Source: Lineus longissimus
Taxonomy: Eukaryota > Nemertea > Pilidiophora > Heteronemertea > Lineidae
DNA: 64,000 nt
Reading direction: 5' to 3'
NCBI RefSeq assembly: GCF_910592395.1
Contig: NC_088310.1
Location: forward strand, 2,115,501 to 2,179,500
The notes under the pieces are model-generated. The model was not told the origin of the DNA. It did not search any database and saw nothing but the letters and a program-made list of their open reading frames with translations. This document shows, in pieces, positions 12,767 to 25,800 of the stretch. Both the position numbers and the translations under genes were made by a program. The number at the start of each line of letters is the position of its first letter. Position 1 is the first letter of the stretch.

Positions 12767-12865
12767 GAGTTAGTTTAAACAGGTGAATGAATAGGCCTAT
12801 TGATTGAACATGTAGGCCTATCAATGGGACATATGTATTAAACAAAACTTAAGGCCTAAAGTGTA

Positions 12866-13058
12866 CAGTGGAACCTCGATCCCTTTGAAGGCCGCTGATC
12901 GGACTGACAAATACTGGCTTTAATAGAAAGGTGTTCTGATTACTGTGGGCAGATTGAATAGATGTGGCCAAATTTGGACCATAGTCGGCATAGTGGTAGT
13001 GCCCTTGATCGAGAGGGTGACCTACAAACAGATGTGTCCACTAAGGGAGGTTCCATTG
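12866..13058. mobile_element. Short pogo/Tigger-like non-autonomous element
   Basis: The left end CAGTGGAACCTCGATCCC and the right end, read on the other strand, CAATGGAACCTCCCTTAG, form terminal inverted repeats (11 of the first 12 bases match). They resemble the known CAGTxGAACCTC ends of pogo/Tigger-type Tc1-mariner transposons. At about 193 bp it has no room for a transposase. The TA target duplication is not intact (TA on the left, TG on the right). Confidence 0.6.
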
Positions 13059-13071
13059 TGGTAGCCGATGC

Positions 13072-16000
13072 CTACCTCTGTATGATGTCTGGATGATGAA
13101 ATACATGCCAACAACATGCAATCACAACGTGTTTACAGCCTGCAGTCACAACGCGTTTATCCCGCCGATTGTGACTTTGTCCCGACCTACTATACCATGC
13201 AGCGCCTCTAGTGTCAGCTATTCGAGGTACATGATCGTATAGAGAACGTTCCATGGGAGTAATGTCGACAGAATGCCTTATAAACGTCGCGGTGTTTTGT
13301 CGGAAGAAACCAGGTTCATGCAGTCTGGTTATGCCAACAATCCACTTCTGACCGAAAGGCCAGTTAGTCAAACCTGGGTCGGGATGGATTAGCGTCTACC
13401 AGAACACTGGAATGGCGACAGTGTCCATCATCTCAAGGTAGATTGTGACATTTCTGGAGAAGGACACTTTTCGGTTGTGACAATCTTCAAATCTGGTGTC
13501 AGTTGGTTGTGACATGGTAGCCTGGCGAGATATGATATACCAGGCTGAGATTAAACATCATTCAGACCTCCTGTCAGACATGTCTAAGCAAGAAGTCACA
13601 ATGAAGACAATGATTCATTTTATCTGTTTATTCCTCTCAACACAACTCTATACATAACATGGTTCATTAAACATGACTCTGACTATCTACAGATTCAGTG
13701 CAACATTACTCTAAACACTTCATAAGGATCTTAACGGTACAGGATCATACCCGTACTTTACATTACTTTTGATAATATGCAGATGAACCAACTATTGTGG
13801 ACACCTCAGTCAAACGAACACCTCTCAATATGGACACAGAGCCAAGTCCCATTTTCTATTCAGTTATAAACAGTGCCCTCGCAGGATAACTCATTAGAGG
13901 GTCAATAAGGGGGACCTCACTGGGCTCACACTTGTAGCCACAGATCACGTTGATTTTAGGTGCAAAAGCATCGTATTGTTGACATCTATTTATGTGGAAG
14001 TAAGACACTATTAGCACAGATAAGGGGACATAGCCATATAATCACAAGTCAACTTGTCCCTCGTTCGATATGAAAGGGTATCAGAGTAACAGCATGGGCA
14101 TGGTGATTTCAAACTTCAAGTCAGGGGTCCACAAAGGATGGTCCAAGTGCATTTAAGACTATTGGTACATCTAAGGTGAATTCACATTCGGTGGGTGACT
14201 AGATATAAGTGCATAATTTTCTAATATATAAACAGTTCAAGATATACACTTCAGATGGCACCACTGTCAGTGCTTGGCCTCAATTGAATCTTAACTAAAA
14301 ACTTGAACTTACACAAATTCTACTCCTAACCACGGTCAAGGATGGTCTGATTGAAAAATATTAACAGATAATACAGAATGTAAAACCAAATGAAGACAAG
14401 GAAAACATCTTTTGAATTCAACATAAAACTTTGTTTCATACATTGATCAGAAATGACCACTTGTCATAAAGATTACAAATTCCATTTTGCCAATGGAAAG
14501 AACAGCCCACTCGTGATAAGCTTGTGCCCTGCTGAATCAGAGCAATGTCAGATTTAACTCTGAAACTCTACAGCACAACATACTGTCGTATGAAATAAAA
14601 CAAAGGTCAACTATCATGATTATACATTTCCATAAGTAGCAAATGCCATGTTTAAGTGCGAACTCTGATGAGTCGGTGTATCATTCCATTCCAAAATGAC
14701 ATTTGTAACAATAACTGCGTCACCTGTGACTAGGTGTGTAGAGTGGGTTTCATTCATAACATCCCACACTATCCAAGTACTGTCTGTGGGATGTATATTC
14801 AAAATGTCAGCTTCACAAAGCCAGAAACGGTGCAGACTACTAAACAAAGCTGTGGATTTAACAGGTGAAATAAAATTTGATAACAATGTAACAGTTGAAA
14901 TAATAATAAAACTAAAATACAATGAAAATAAAAACGTATACTTTTGAGTTAAAAGATATTGTGCCAATGGGTTGTTGCGCAGAGGAGACAGGTAATTTTC
15001 ACATGGGCCTGTGACAGGTACATAGGCCTACTACAGGTGGTCCTCAACTGGCTTTAAGCCATCAACACAGTACCAGACCCTGATGTTCCTGTCTTTTTAA
15101 GCTCCTACATATTTCATGAGGTTAAGATATTTCACATGATGAAACTTTGTCGGGACATTTGATCATGACGGCAGATTGAACAAGAAAATGAAAACCCAGA
15201 GTCTATGAAACCACTCAGATCCATGGAAGAAACAAACCAAGGCGATGATGATACAACAAATTGATAGGAAGTAAACATCAAAGGGCATTGTATTACCATC
15301 ACTATGGCAACCATGTACAGGGCTTATAGATGTTGATGTGTACATGTAAAATTTCACTGTTTATAGGATAAAGGATACCAATATTCAAGTTTCACCGATT
15401 TTACACATCATCTGAAGTCTTTGCTCCAGTAATATGTGGTGCAACCACGAGAATGCATTCTCCCAACAAACATGTAATGGCAACTAGAGTATTGCAAAAT
15501 GCCCCGAGGTTCTAGTGTGACATTTGATTTCAGTGTGCATGTGGTATCACCAACTCGGAGGGATTATGTCTGCGATCAAGTGTGAAAATGAATGTACTGG
15601 CATCAACAATGAGAAACCCCTGTGGCCAAACCTGGTATGGTTAACTCTAAATTGTTGGATTTGGCATGCATCTTGTTTTGTATTAAATGAAACTTTTCCT
15701 CTGTCTCTGAACTGTCTTTGAATAGATCTGTACCAAGATGTGCTTATAGTGACAGATTTCTGCACTGAAAGGCCAAACTCTAAAGTTGCATTGGCGAGAT
15801 TAAACTCCTAATCAAACTAATTAACTGATCACAGACAAGAAATGAACACTATCTTTGCAAACATGCAATAAACTGTGAAGAGAATTTGAGTCAAGTTTGA
15901 TAACACTTTTGGCGAGTATATGTACAGATTTAGAGATTATTCAAGTGGTGGCTCTCGTTATCACTTTATTCTAGTCAGCTATAGCCTGTTAGGAGCAACA

Positions 16001-19000
16001 AGGGAAGGGCAAATTATTAAAAAACCTATAAAGGGCCTTGGTGATCAATTGGCCTGAGCAGTAACGCTGGCTTAAAGTGATATTATGATGTCATTTACAA
16101 CTTTGCGGAAATACGTCCGTTTTAATTGTTGATCACAAATGTAAAGCTCAAGTTTTCCATTTTTGATTAGATTTATTATAAAATCGCTGTATGTAAACCA
16201 CCGCGACCGCGAAAATGTTCATGTTGTGACGTCATCAACGAAAACGGCATCGAAGCGAGCCGTCCGGGCGGGATTAAACCATCAATTTCTAGAAAATGTG
16301 CATTTCGATTCGAAAACCTTACCGATTTATGAGAAGTGACGTAGTCATTTGTCAAAAACAGCTAAAACATTATATGGTGAAATTTGACACGAGTTACCCT
16401 TTAAGTCGTAACGCAACTATTTTAAATGAACTTTACTGCAGTAGCCAATGCTCAGTTGAGGTAATGCTGACGTCTGTCTCTTAACACCGACTGAGGAACT
16501 TGGCCAAGTAGATTTGCATCAAGTGATACTGTTGGGAGAACAAACTTCACTGCATTAAAAATGGAAGAAGAGGTTTTAAAAGAAGGAAATTTAACCATAT
16601 CAGATTACTGTTTATCCTATCAGTACTTTTAGTTTTCCGTCTACCTTGATGATGCCTTCTTGTGCCACTCCCATCCCTGCAGGCTACGGCCTGTGTACTG
16701 ACAGCCTACCGACAGCCATTTTAATACATTGATTTCTTGTATAACAAATGTTTGATATGTACATTACATACATTGCATTACACAGCGACAACATTACATC
16801 ATTTACATCAGATTTACATGTACATTGCATCTAAACATTGAGTATTCTTCACCATGATATCACACCTAATATCTATTGCAGTCCATCGTAACTAGACAGA
16901 GATCACATATAAGGTACACCGTGGGGTAGGTATAAAAACTGAATAGTATGTGACGTAACCAATAATCAACACCTGGCTATGGTCAGGTCACACAATGGTC
17001 CAAGTCAGAATGAATAAATAATAAGCCATTTCCTGATTCAGCCTTGTTAACTCGTGTACGTCTGATTGGCAATCATGACACTTAACCAGAGCTGCCACAG
17101 CTAGCAGAGTCCTATCCAAACTTGCAGCTGTCAGAGCTGCAAAAGAAAAAACCGTTAGCTCACACAATCTGTGTGGCTTCTCAGTGTGTCACTGTGCCTG
17201 TTGATGAAACATCCACTCATCACCATTGTGTGGCTGACCATTCACTTGATCAAGGGGTGAATCACTTTGAACCATGTATAAATAAGCTTATAAAATGTCT
17301 TCAAGTCAACAGGAATGGGGTGGCAGCTTGAGAATACCCTAGGATGGTCACTGGTAATGATCATTCATTTGTAGATTATTGTTCAGCTCTGTGAAAAACT
17401 TTTATTTGGCTCACCAAAAACACAATGCAAGATAGAAGAGCATTCAAGTCCTTACTCACAACTTGCAGCTTTGGACAATCTTGATAGCCCTACCAGTTCA
17501 GACTAACATGGTCATACCTACAATTCCATTCCTGTTAACTTGCTGTATGGTTTATAAAAACATTTGACTAATATTACACGACCCGATTCTAACATTTGAT
17601 TTAGTCTAATGTCTTGTACCAAATCAATTATTGCCATGAAAAATGTTGCATAAACTATAAACTGGCAAATATCACATCATTAGAGCTAGTCAAAGAAGAG
17701 AAAGAGAAAGTTAAGAAGACAACAAAGTTGATTTGGAAAAAAACGAGAAGAATTGAGAGTGAATTTTGTGAAACACTTCTGGGGTTCAATGTCTGGATGT
17801 CCTCATTTGCAGTTGTAGCATCTTATGCAGATATTGCCGAACTTTTTGAGCACGTTTTTTTTACATGTATGACATAGGAAACCTCGTCCACGGTTAATTT
17901 CACAATGCTCCAAGTATCCAATAATGAAAGGAAACAAGGAAATGTGCTTTTTTCATATCGATCGTTTTGATATTCACTGCGGTATGTTCGAGCTTTATAG
18001 GATCACTTGAAGAAAGGTTTTACAGTTTTCTCCCAGTGCTACAACTGCACGCTAATCATGCTAATTGGACCGTCGAGTTGCTGGAACAAACAGGCCTCAA
18101 ACACATTTAGCAACCATCAGGTTAAACAATGAAGGGAAAGGGACCAGAGAATTGGTTGGTGATTTCATCTATCGCTGACCAACAGCACAGCTACAATGCA
18201 TAGTACTAGTACTAGAATAACTACACAACTCTAGGCACACATGGTACTTTCTCTACAGATCTACTATCCTCTTGATATACACTTGTGCATGCTATTCAAC
18301 TGAGCTTCCTTAAGCAATCATGAGACTTCAACTGTCCGAGAAACAGCGACAAATTTGGCATTGCTGGTACCTCAGTCAGGTCTGATGCTCTACCATTGTG
18401 GTTTCTATTTGCTCCAGTTTCAAACCTGGTTGTTCACCAATAGAAAATAAACCACTCTATATTTAGAATTTCCCATTGAGATACCTTACCCAATCACTAT
18501 TTCAATAAAAAAATATTTTATCGATAAATGATATTGGTTTCATGTCTTCAATATTTAAGGTAAATCGCGTCCTCATGAACTCTCATGATGGCCAAGGCTA
18601 CTCTCCATGGTGACAGATCTATATCTAAATTCTAAATTCATCTATTCCTCCAAGTCTCCCTTTGTATACCCCAAAGGGATAACCGTAAGTAGAAAACCTA
18701 ATATCGACTTGAATGTACAGACATTTACATGAATACAATGTATGATGATATTGCACAACAATTCCCATCGGAAAGATGCGAGTATGGATCTTTCTCATAG
18801 TATAAAATGACACATAACATGATCCATTTAACCCTTCACGACTGGGGATGACTTCGACAAGGAAACTGGGTAGAAACTTTGACATGATTAAGCCTTAAGA
18901 AACTAGGTAGAAACTTAGATATTATTTTGCGTTAGGGGATGACCATGAGGTACCACCATTTTGCTAGAAGTTGAAATCCAAAAGCAATAAGCACTTCTTC

Positions 19001-19861
19001 AAACAACGTGAATGTCAATTTCAAGGGTGGGAGTCTGTTCTTTGTTTCACAGAGAATAGCCTCTCATGTTTTAAATGGGCATTCAGTCAATTCATTTTGA
19101 AGAAGTTCTTATTGATTACCACATTTGGCGGGAAAACAGCTCGCAGATCATCAATTACCCTCAGGCTTCTTTTTCTCTAATTAACACCGCGCCGGCTCAT
19201 CTGCCAATCTGATCCAGCAATTTCCTTCAAAGTAATAGATAGGATCCAACAAGGAGTGCTCTGCCAATACAAGATATCACATATAATCATTACCATGGCA
19301 ACCAATGTCATAAATCCATCTCTATCAGTCATCTTAGTAATTATTTATCTCCTTGATCCCATCTTTTGTTGTGACCACATGTCAATTTCGCACCAGGTAA
19401 AACGGCAGGATGTAAAATATAGGCAAGCACGTTTCAAAACTGTTTGATTGTACCTCTTTGATTTGGCCCTTTTTAGGTGATAGTGCATATCAATTTGGTT
19501 TTCTAGCACATGGCTTAGTAACTCGTTGACTTTGGGTCAATGGGCAATTGAAAGCAAAACTACGCCTATTTCAGATTTTTCAGCCCTGATTTTCTTTGAC
19601 TTAGAATAGCAAAATTATACACGGCATAATGGTAACTATATGTTGGCAAGTAGGATCCGAGCTGAACTGAACTTTTGCTAAAGGTTTCAAAAACGCAACC
19701 CGCAGGATGGTCTAATACATTCTGACGCTGTGATCAAAGTCAAATCCTAAAACATTTGTAAAAATAGAAAACTTACCCTTCGGCTATTTGATTTCATTCC
19801 TTCACAATAGAAATTTAATACAGTACAATATTAACACAGTGACAGAGAGTATTTTGACGCT
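13072..19861. other. Intergenic or long 3' UTR of stonin; no gene recognised
   Basis: No coding content recognised on either strand over 6.8 kb. Part may be 3' UTR of the stonin gene: on the minus strand there is an ATTAAA near 19812 (short UTR) and an AATAAA near 13626-13631 (UTR of more than 6 kb). Transcript ends cannot be decided from sequence. A foldback repeat copy lies near 18.95-19.13 kb. Confidence 0.4.
18950..19130. mobile_element. Foldback/MITE-like element, family copy 2
   Basis: It matches copy 1 at 10083-10263. The left end ACCACCATTTTGCTAGAAGT corresponds to the copy 1 left arm. The inner part (GTGAATGTCAATTTCAAGGG, GAGAATAGC) matches the reverse complement of the copy 1 inner part, so the body is inverted between the arms. 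Confidence 0.6.
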
Positions 19862-22800
19862 TTAGATGGCATAATCCTGTTCAATCGCCGGTTCCTTGTT
19901 CTCCGCGACAGCTCCCTCTTCAGGATCTTCCTTCAGTATATTGTCCATCTCAACTTGGTAGTCGTATTTTGCGATATACCGCACCCATTTCTCCGGTGGC
20001 GTGGGATTCTCGCAAGATATCGACCGTACGGCGCATTTTGAGACGGTTGAACCGGGCATCGTGTATTCCACTTTACAGTACTGGGCGTAGGTCTCGGGAA
20101 TTTCGTCGTGTGGCCCGAGGTCAAGGTGACAAGAGAATAGATGGGTCTTATAAGCACCTGAAGACGAAAGGAGAATGTTTGTCAGAGTAAAGGGCAACAC
20201 TCTACATCACTAAATTGTATTTGGAATAGATGGAATTGCGGTACCACGACACCTCAATTCTTGGCCTTGGATGTCTGTCAAGATGTGTCACAATTCGACA
20301 AAAAATAACGTTTTCATGAGATCTCATCGCAGGGGGTTAACACTGTTAAACTGATAAACCTTGTTAGTTATTCTGACAAAAACACGATTCGATGGCAAGC
20401 TAAGGCATGTTAAGAGCTGATGGCAAATTTGACTTGACGTTGTTGAGCTATTTACACTGACTGCTCTCCTCAGAACGCTCATAAATTGAATTGTTAATTT
20501 GATTTTCTTACCGTCGGAGCTGACGGTGGATGATGAACCCAGGCTGTGATGGGAGAAGTGTTGAGTTTGAAAATGAGGAATGGTGGAGCAGGATATAGAA
20601 GTGACAGTAGCTTGCTGCCTTGACCGAGCCCTGACAACTGACAAGTGGAGTCACATAATGCAAGCATTGGATACTCCGTGAACACACAGCATGCATACAC
20701 CAACGATACATGCTTCAGGAGGCAAGCTAGTGCATCATGAAAATCAATATGTTACACTGACTTTCTATGAGATTGGTTAGCTGGCAGAAATAGGACCCTT
20801 CTAGCTATAGCAGAATGAGACAACAGGTTTAACCCTCTGTGAATTATCGAGCAGAAGCAAAAACTGATGGGAATTTCAAAGGTAAACAAAGCGGAAAAGA
20901 TTCGCAATCAGGTCCAGCTTTGAGAGGTGTACCGGGTAGACATCACAAGAGCATGTATTGTAAGTTCACCAACATGCCCAGTCTTTAAAGGCCTACCCTG
21001 TTCTGAGTTCATTCTATATTCTTATGGCTCATGAAGAGAGTTGACCTTTAAGGGAAGACTGATGTTCACAACTCACCATGGTTTCTATCAGGAAGTCTGG
21101 GGATCCTCCACACAATCGACCGATATACATGTTCGTACTTGGCAGTACCGACGTCAACCTCGATCAAAGATGGCGGTGCAAATCCCTGAGCCATCATTGT
21201 GATGCGTTCAAGTCCTTTGATTTTACCTGGCTTCCTTTTCGCAGCGTGAACTGATCCATATCCAAAACGGCGCTCCACACGGAAAAAGTAGATCCACGTT
21301 TCAGGAATGGGGATGCGTATTTGTATATCCTCGCACGGCACTTGGCCATCCTCCGAACTATAGTATCCCGGAATCATGACATCACCACGAATGTCCACCT
21401 TTGATTCTTTGGCTTTTGTCACGGTGAATTTCATCCTAAGCTGTAAGGGCAGTTCCTTGTTTTCCCTCAACGGAATGCGGAATCGAACAAGTTCAACTTG
21501 ACAAGCGTCCAAAGGATGAAAACGTATTGTGTTTGATTTTTCAAATTCAGCAAGATCGACAGTGGAATGGAATTCACAATCCTGTATTCGGATCCAATCC
21601 TCCGTTTTGAGAGGAATGATGTCATGGCGGCCTACTACCTCCAATCCATCTCGACGTTTATCGTTAATCCCCAACTCACACGCAGGCATACCAGTCACAA
21701 ATGCTAGAACAAAGAGACGCACGCGTGCTTTTTGGAAAGTAACATGTCCCTCGAAATCAACAAGGGCCTGGTACTCATCCCAGACCTCTACGGATACCTC
21801 GTCCTTGGCATATGAAAGTGTCTTATCGCGATGGGCTACTAACTTCATCAAAGAGTCCTCTATCTCATGCATAAATGAACGCAAAACCTCCTGATCTAAA
21901 CTTCCAAATTTCATCAACTCAGATATCTGCGGTGCATGATCCAAAATCATACCTGGCTTTGGCTTATGTTTGACTAGATTCTGTATATTTTGCGGTGTGA
22001 TGCGATCAGGCCTAATCCCCACGCGCTCCTTATAGAACACGTATTGTATCTTAAACGTGTGAATCTTGCCGTACTGATCAAATTGCTGCAACGACTCCTC
22101 AGATATCGTGTAAACCGGCTGAACAGTCAACTCCTGTATCTTGTATTTCTCCAGTTCGTCCTCCCAGCATGTTATCAGAAGGGTGCTCTCAGTCTTGGCC
22201 ATCTTAACCCAAACCTTCTTCCAGTATCGGTTACTCGTGATCTTTTTCTTAGCTGGTTGCCGGATCATGAGGTGCCAACCAGCGCCCTCGAATGGTTCAT
22301 GAAACACTGGCAGCTCCTCCGGGATCCAGATTTCTGGCGAAGGTGTTCTTACCGGTACCTTGGTCAAGATGACTGGTGGGGGAGGCCTCGCTGGTGGTCC
22401 TGATTTCTCCTCCTCTCCACTAGGCTTTGGGAATGATGGGCCCTCTTCATCTGAACTTGAAGAATCAGGTTTATCGAACGGGTTGAATCGTGGTGGTGCA
22501 TCAATTTGAGTCTTGGGTGGAGGTGGCAAGGCTGGTGCAGGTGATGCATTTTCAGTTCCAGAATGCTTCGCAGGGTCTGATATTCTGAATGCTTGGATAG
22601 CCCTCGTAGGTTCGTCAGCATCATCATCACCATCGGACACTGCTCCAGCAGCATGTTCGTGCTCATCACCCGAAGTAGGATGGATAGTCTGGAATGGATC
22701 AAACACATCCAACCTCTCTGTATTTTTTGGTGGCTCCTCATACTCATTTGATGAACCAACAGCCTTCAATGCACACACGGACTCAAAATTAGGCATTTCC

Positions 22801-25800
22801 AGCTCTTCTCCAAATACGGCATCAAAATCAGGCTGCTGTTGCGATTCTACCAAAGCATCAACGTGATCTACGAAAGGATTCTTAGTGCTGAATGCCGCAG
22901 AAACATCAGTCTGCATATCTCCTGTCAAGAAAGGATTGTTCATCCCTGCTTCATCCACCTGGGTGAAGAAGGCATCGTTCTGAGTATTTGCAAACACATC
23001 ATTGATGTCGATATCAGGAAACACGTTCTTATTTGTGTCTGCAAAGAGATTGCCATCTTCTTTCGTGACTTCAGAGACCGATTCTGCAGGTGCATCAACT
23101 TGATCATTGAAGTTCACCTCAAATTCCAAGCCCCCTTGTGCTGGAGCCGAGTCGTGCTCTGCCCAGACGTCAACCTCACCATTGACAGGAGCGACATTGA
23201 CATCATGCCCAGCTGCAGCCCGAGGATCAAAGAAATCTTCTTCAGGTGTGCCTTTATCAGACTCAGGTTCGAAGCTCGACTCGTCCGTCATTTCATTAGC
23301 TGATATAGCCGGAGACGTTTTAGCGGGAACACCAAAAAAGTCATCAAGTGTTGAATCAGCAAATCCAGTGTTATTACTCGGCACAGCATTATCTACAAGG
23401 AATGGATTGTGGGCCGATGTCGTCATGGATGAATCAACATTGTCAGTTTTGTTGGAAGTTTCAATGCCCAGCCCCAAGAAATCATCAGTATCTGATACGG
23501 TGTTTGTAACACCACCCAGTAATACGCCATTGTTCATATTATTATTGGTGGACCCAACATCACCGAACCCAAAGTCAAAAGGATCAGATGTTTTGGAAGA
23601 GCCGTCCGATTTCTTTGGAACGAGTGAAGCAATTTTATCAAGGATATCCTGCTGTTCGGCCACAGGGGGAGGGGGCTCAGCCGACACACCTAAAAAGTCA
23701 TCGACCAGCTGGTTAGCAAACTCGGAGCCACCCGGGACATGATAGACATCATAGTCCCTATGTACGGGGGTTGTCACACCTGAAGACTGCCCACTGAATA
23801 TTCCATCATATACATCGCCAGAAGGGCTCAAATTTTCCAAGCCTAGATTTGCAAGAAGATCCTCATTCACGGATGATGATCTAGATTTCTTATACTCAGG
23901 CGGCGAAGAGGTTGAAGCTGCAGACAGGCCGAGAAGATCGGCTGTGGAATCTATATCAGCATCAGCCGCAGAGTCTACGTCCGGTGCAGGACATGGTACA
24001 GTCTGTAATTCTAAATTCAATTCTTCGATTCCGTCGTCTTCCATGTTTCTATCTACGTCAATACTTTCACGTCTGCTGTTATGCGGCGGGATCGGCTGGT
24101 GGGCCGGAGAGGGCACGGGTGAGACCTTCAAGGCAGCCAACTGAGAACTTGTATCAATACTGGTATCTATAAGACCTGTGTTCAGTTCAGGTTCTTCATC
24201 AAAACTAATATCAGGCGGAGTTACACTTTTGATCGGCGGAGATATAGTCCGTGTTTGACTACTGTCTTCGTCGGCATCAAATGCTTCCCAAGATGCACCT
24301 GATGGCTTAGGAACGTCTATCGTCGCACCTTCACCAATTGATGTTGTTTTTTCTAACTTGGATATGTTTGATTTGGTAACCTCAACGGTTGCCTTACTAC
24401 GTGCTAACAACTGCTGAAACGCTTGCCACTCCTCCGATTCCTCATCAACTGTCTGATCAGGCGGGACAACAAAATCATCAATTTGTAACTCGTGTTTATC
24501 TTTTTTCTCCTCCTTTTTCTCGGTCTTCAAGATTTTTTTCTTTCCGAAATTCAAGAGTGATTTTAACGGGCTTCCCTTGGCGCTTGGGTCTTTAGGAGCC
24601 TTTAGGGTGTGTGAATCATGACGTCGTCCTTTCTGAGAAGGGATTGCAGAACTGGTCAACTCTTTGAAGTCTTCCAGTAGTCCGCCACTCATGATTGAGG
24701 TAGAGGCACTTGGGGTGTCTGCAAAGAGAAGAACGCAAACATTGTACATTTTCAAGAATTGCACACTGATAAATCTGATCACTCTTTTTAGAGACGCTTC
24801 AGATGAAGTTGAAGTTCCATCATAGTCAAAAACAGCCCTGGAAAAAAAGAAGAGACTTTCAGTAAAATGTCAGTTACTGTGTACAGCGACATTTTCGTGG
24901 GCATTCTTTTTTGAGGGGAAGCCAAAAATCGTTTTGGGGGCTCGGGACTCACATCTTTCTGGGATTGGGAACAAGCAGGGAGTTGCTGCAGCTAAATTCA
25001 GGCTATTCCTAATGCTGTCTTCTCACATCGATGTCGATGACAGACCATCTCAATGTTATCGCGATGCCGTCTCTACATAACCTGTACACTGCTACTGTAT
25101 TGACCAACTACACATCGCCATCTCCTGTACACGGAGTTAGCTTCCTCCAGCTAATAACCATATTGATCCATCAGATTGAGCTTACTGGAATATGCACGGG
25201 TGCTGACAACTCTGAGCCAGCAGAGGCCACAAGGATCAAGCCAGAGACCAGAACGTCAGAAGTCGGCCGAAATCTTGTAACAGACTCTTGACTGGTTGGC
25301 GGTGCGTTACGTGCCCTACCACTTATGATGTTAACACGCTGCCAATAAGAGGAGGGAATGGTTGAATTTAGAGGATGAGGGAATGTCAGGGAATTGGTAC
25401 ACACTTAGATTAGGGTTCATAACATGTATATCAGAAGAGACACCCCTGCTCCTTTTACAAATACCTCTATAGGTCCTCTTGTTTGCATACAGAGCATACC
25501 TTGTCACATCAGCTATAAGCTCCTTACCGATGCTACTGATGCTAGTCTCAGCGAAATCATGTCAAAGCAGAGCCCGGAGTATCGTACAACTTAAGTCAGA
25601 TTACAGGAGCGAGCTTTCATGATAATTGCCTGTGTACCTTTGATCTGAGTCTAAATGAAGACAGAGCAGACGGCAAGGCAGATAATGCTAGCTGACAGAA
25701 CTATCACATTAACCCTAGCTGGGACTGTCTGGATAGTGGTAGAAGGGGGGTCAACCCTCAGGACTGGGACATTCTCAAATAACTATGAGTTGTCATCTGT

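Larger units (their letters stand above)
12451..12770. repeat. 158-bp tandem duplication carrying a tRNA-Cys gene in each unit
   Basis: Two adjacent units share TGAATAACAATTAAGATATC, a ..CGACGAAAAAAAGGTGAAAA block, TATACCAGGGGACAC and the whole tRNA, offset by 158 bp. The tRNA part is identical in both; the spacer shows a few substitutions (for example ATAGTACGATCTCC against AAAGTACGATCCCT). Confidence 0.92.

Noticed and set aside
14620-14967. 115-codon minus-strand frame with a hydrophobic stretch
   Set aside because: The hydrophobic part is AT-rich low-complexity sequence; there is no family resemblance and no splice partners.
21529-23742. Several antisense frames of 66-211 codons opposite stonin
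   Set aside because: They are shadows of the large stonin exon; their composition mirrors the coding strand.
24719-24837. Open frame continuing upstream of stonin exon 2 to another acceptor-like CCAG (reading FDYDGTSTSSEAS)
   Set aside because: Its phase does not fit exon 1, and a separate intron down to 24718 would be under 65 bp. The acceptor at 24718 fits better.
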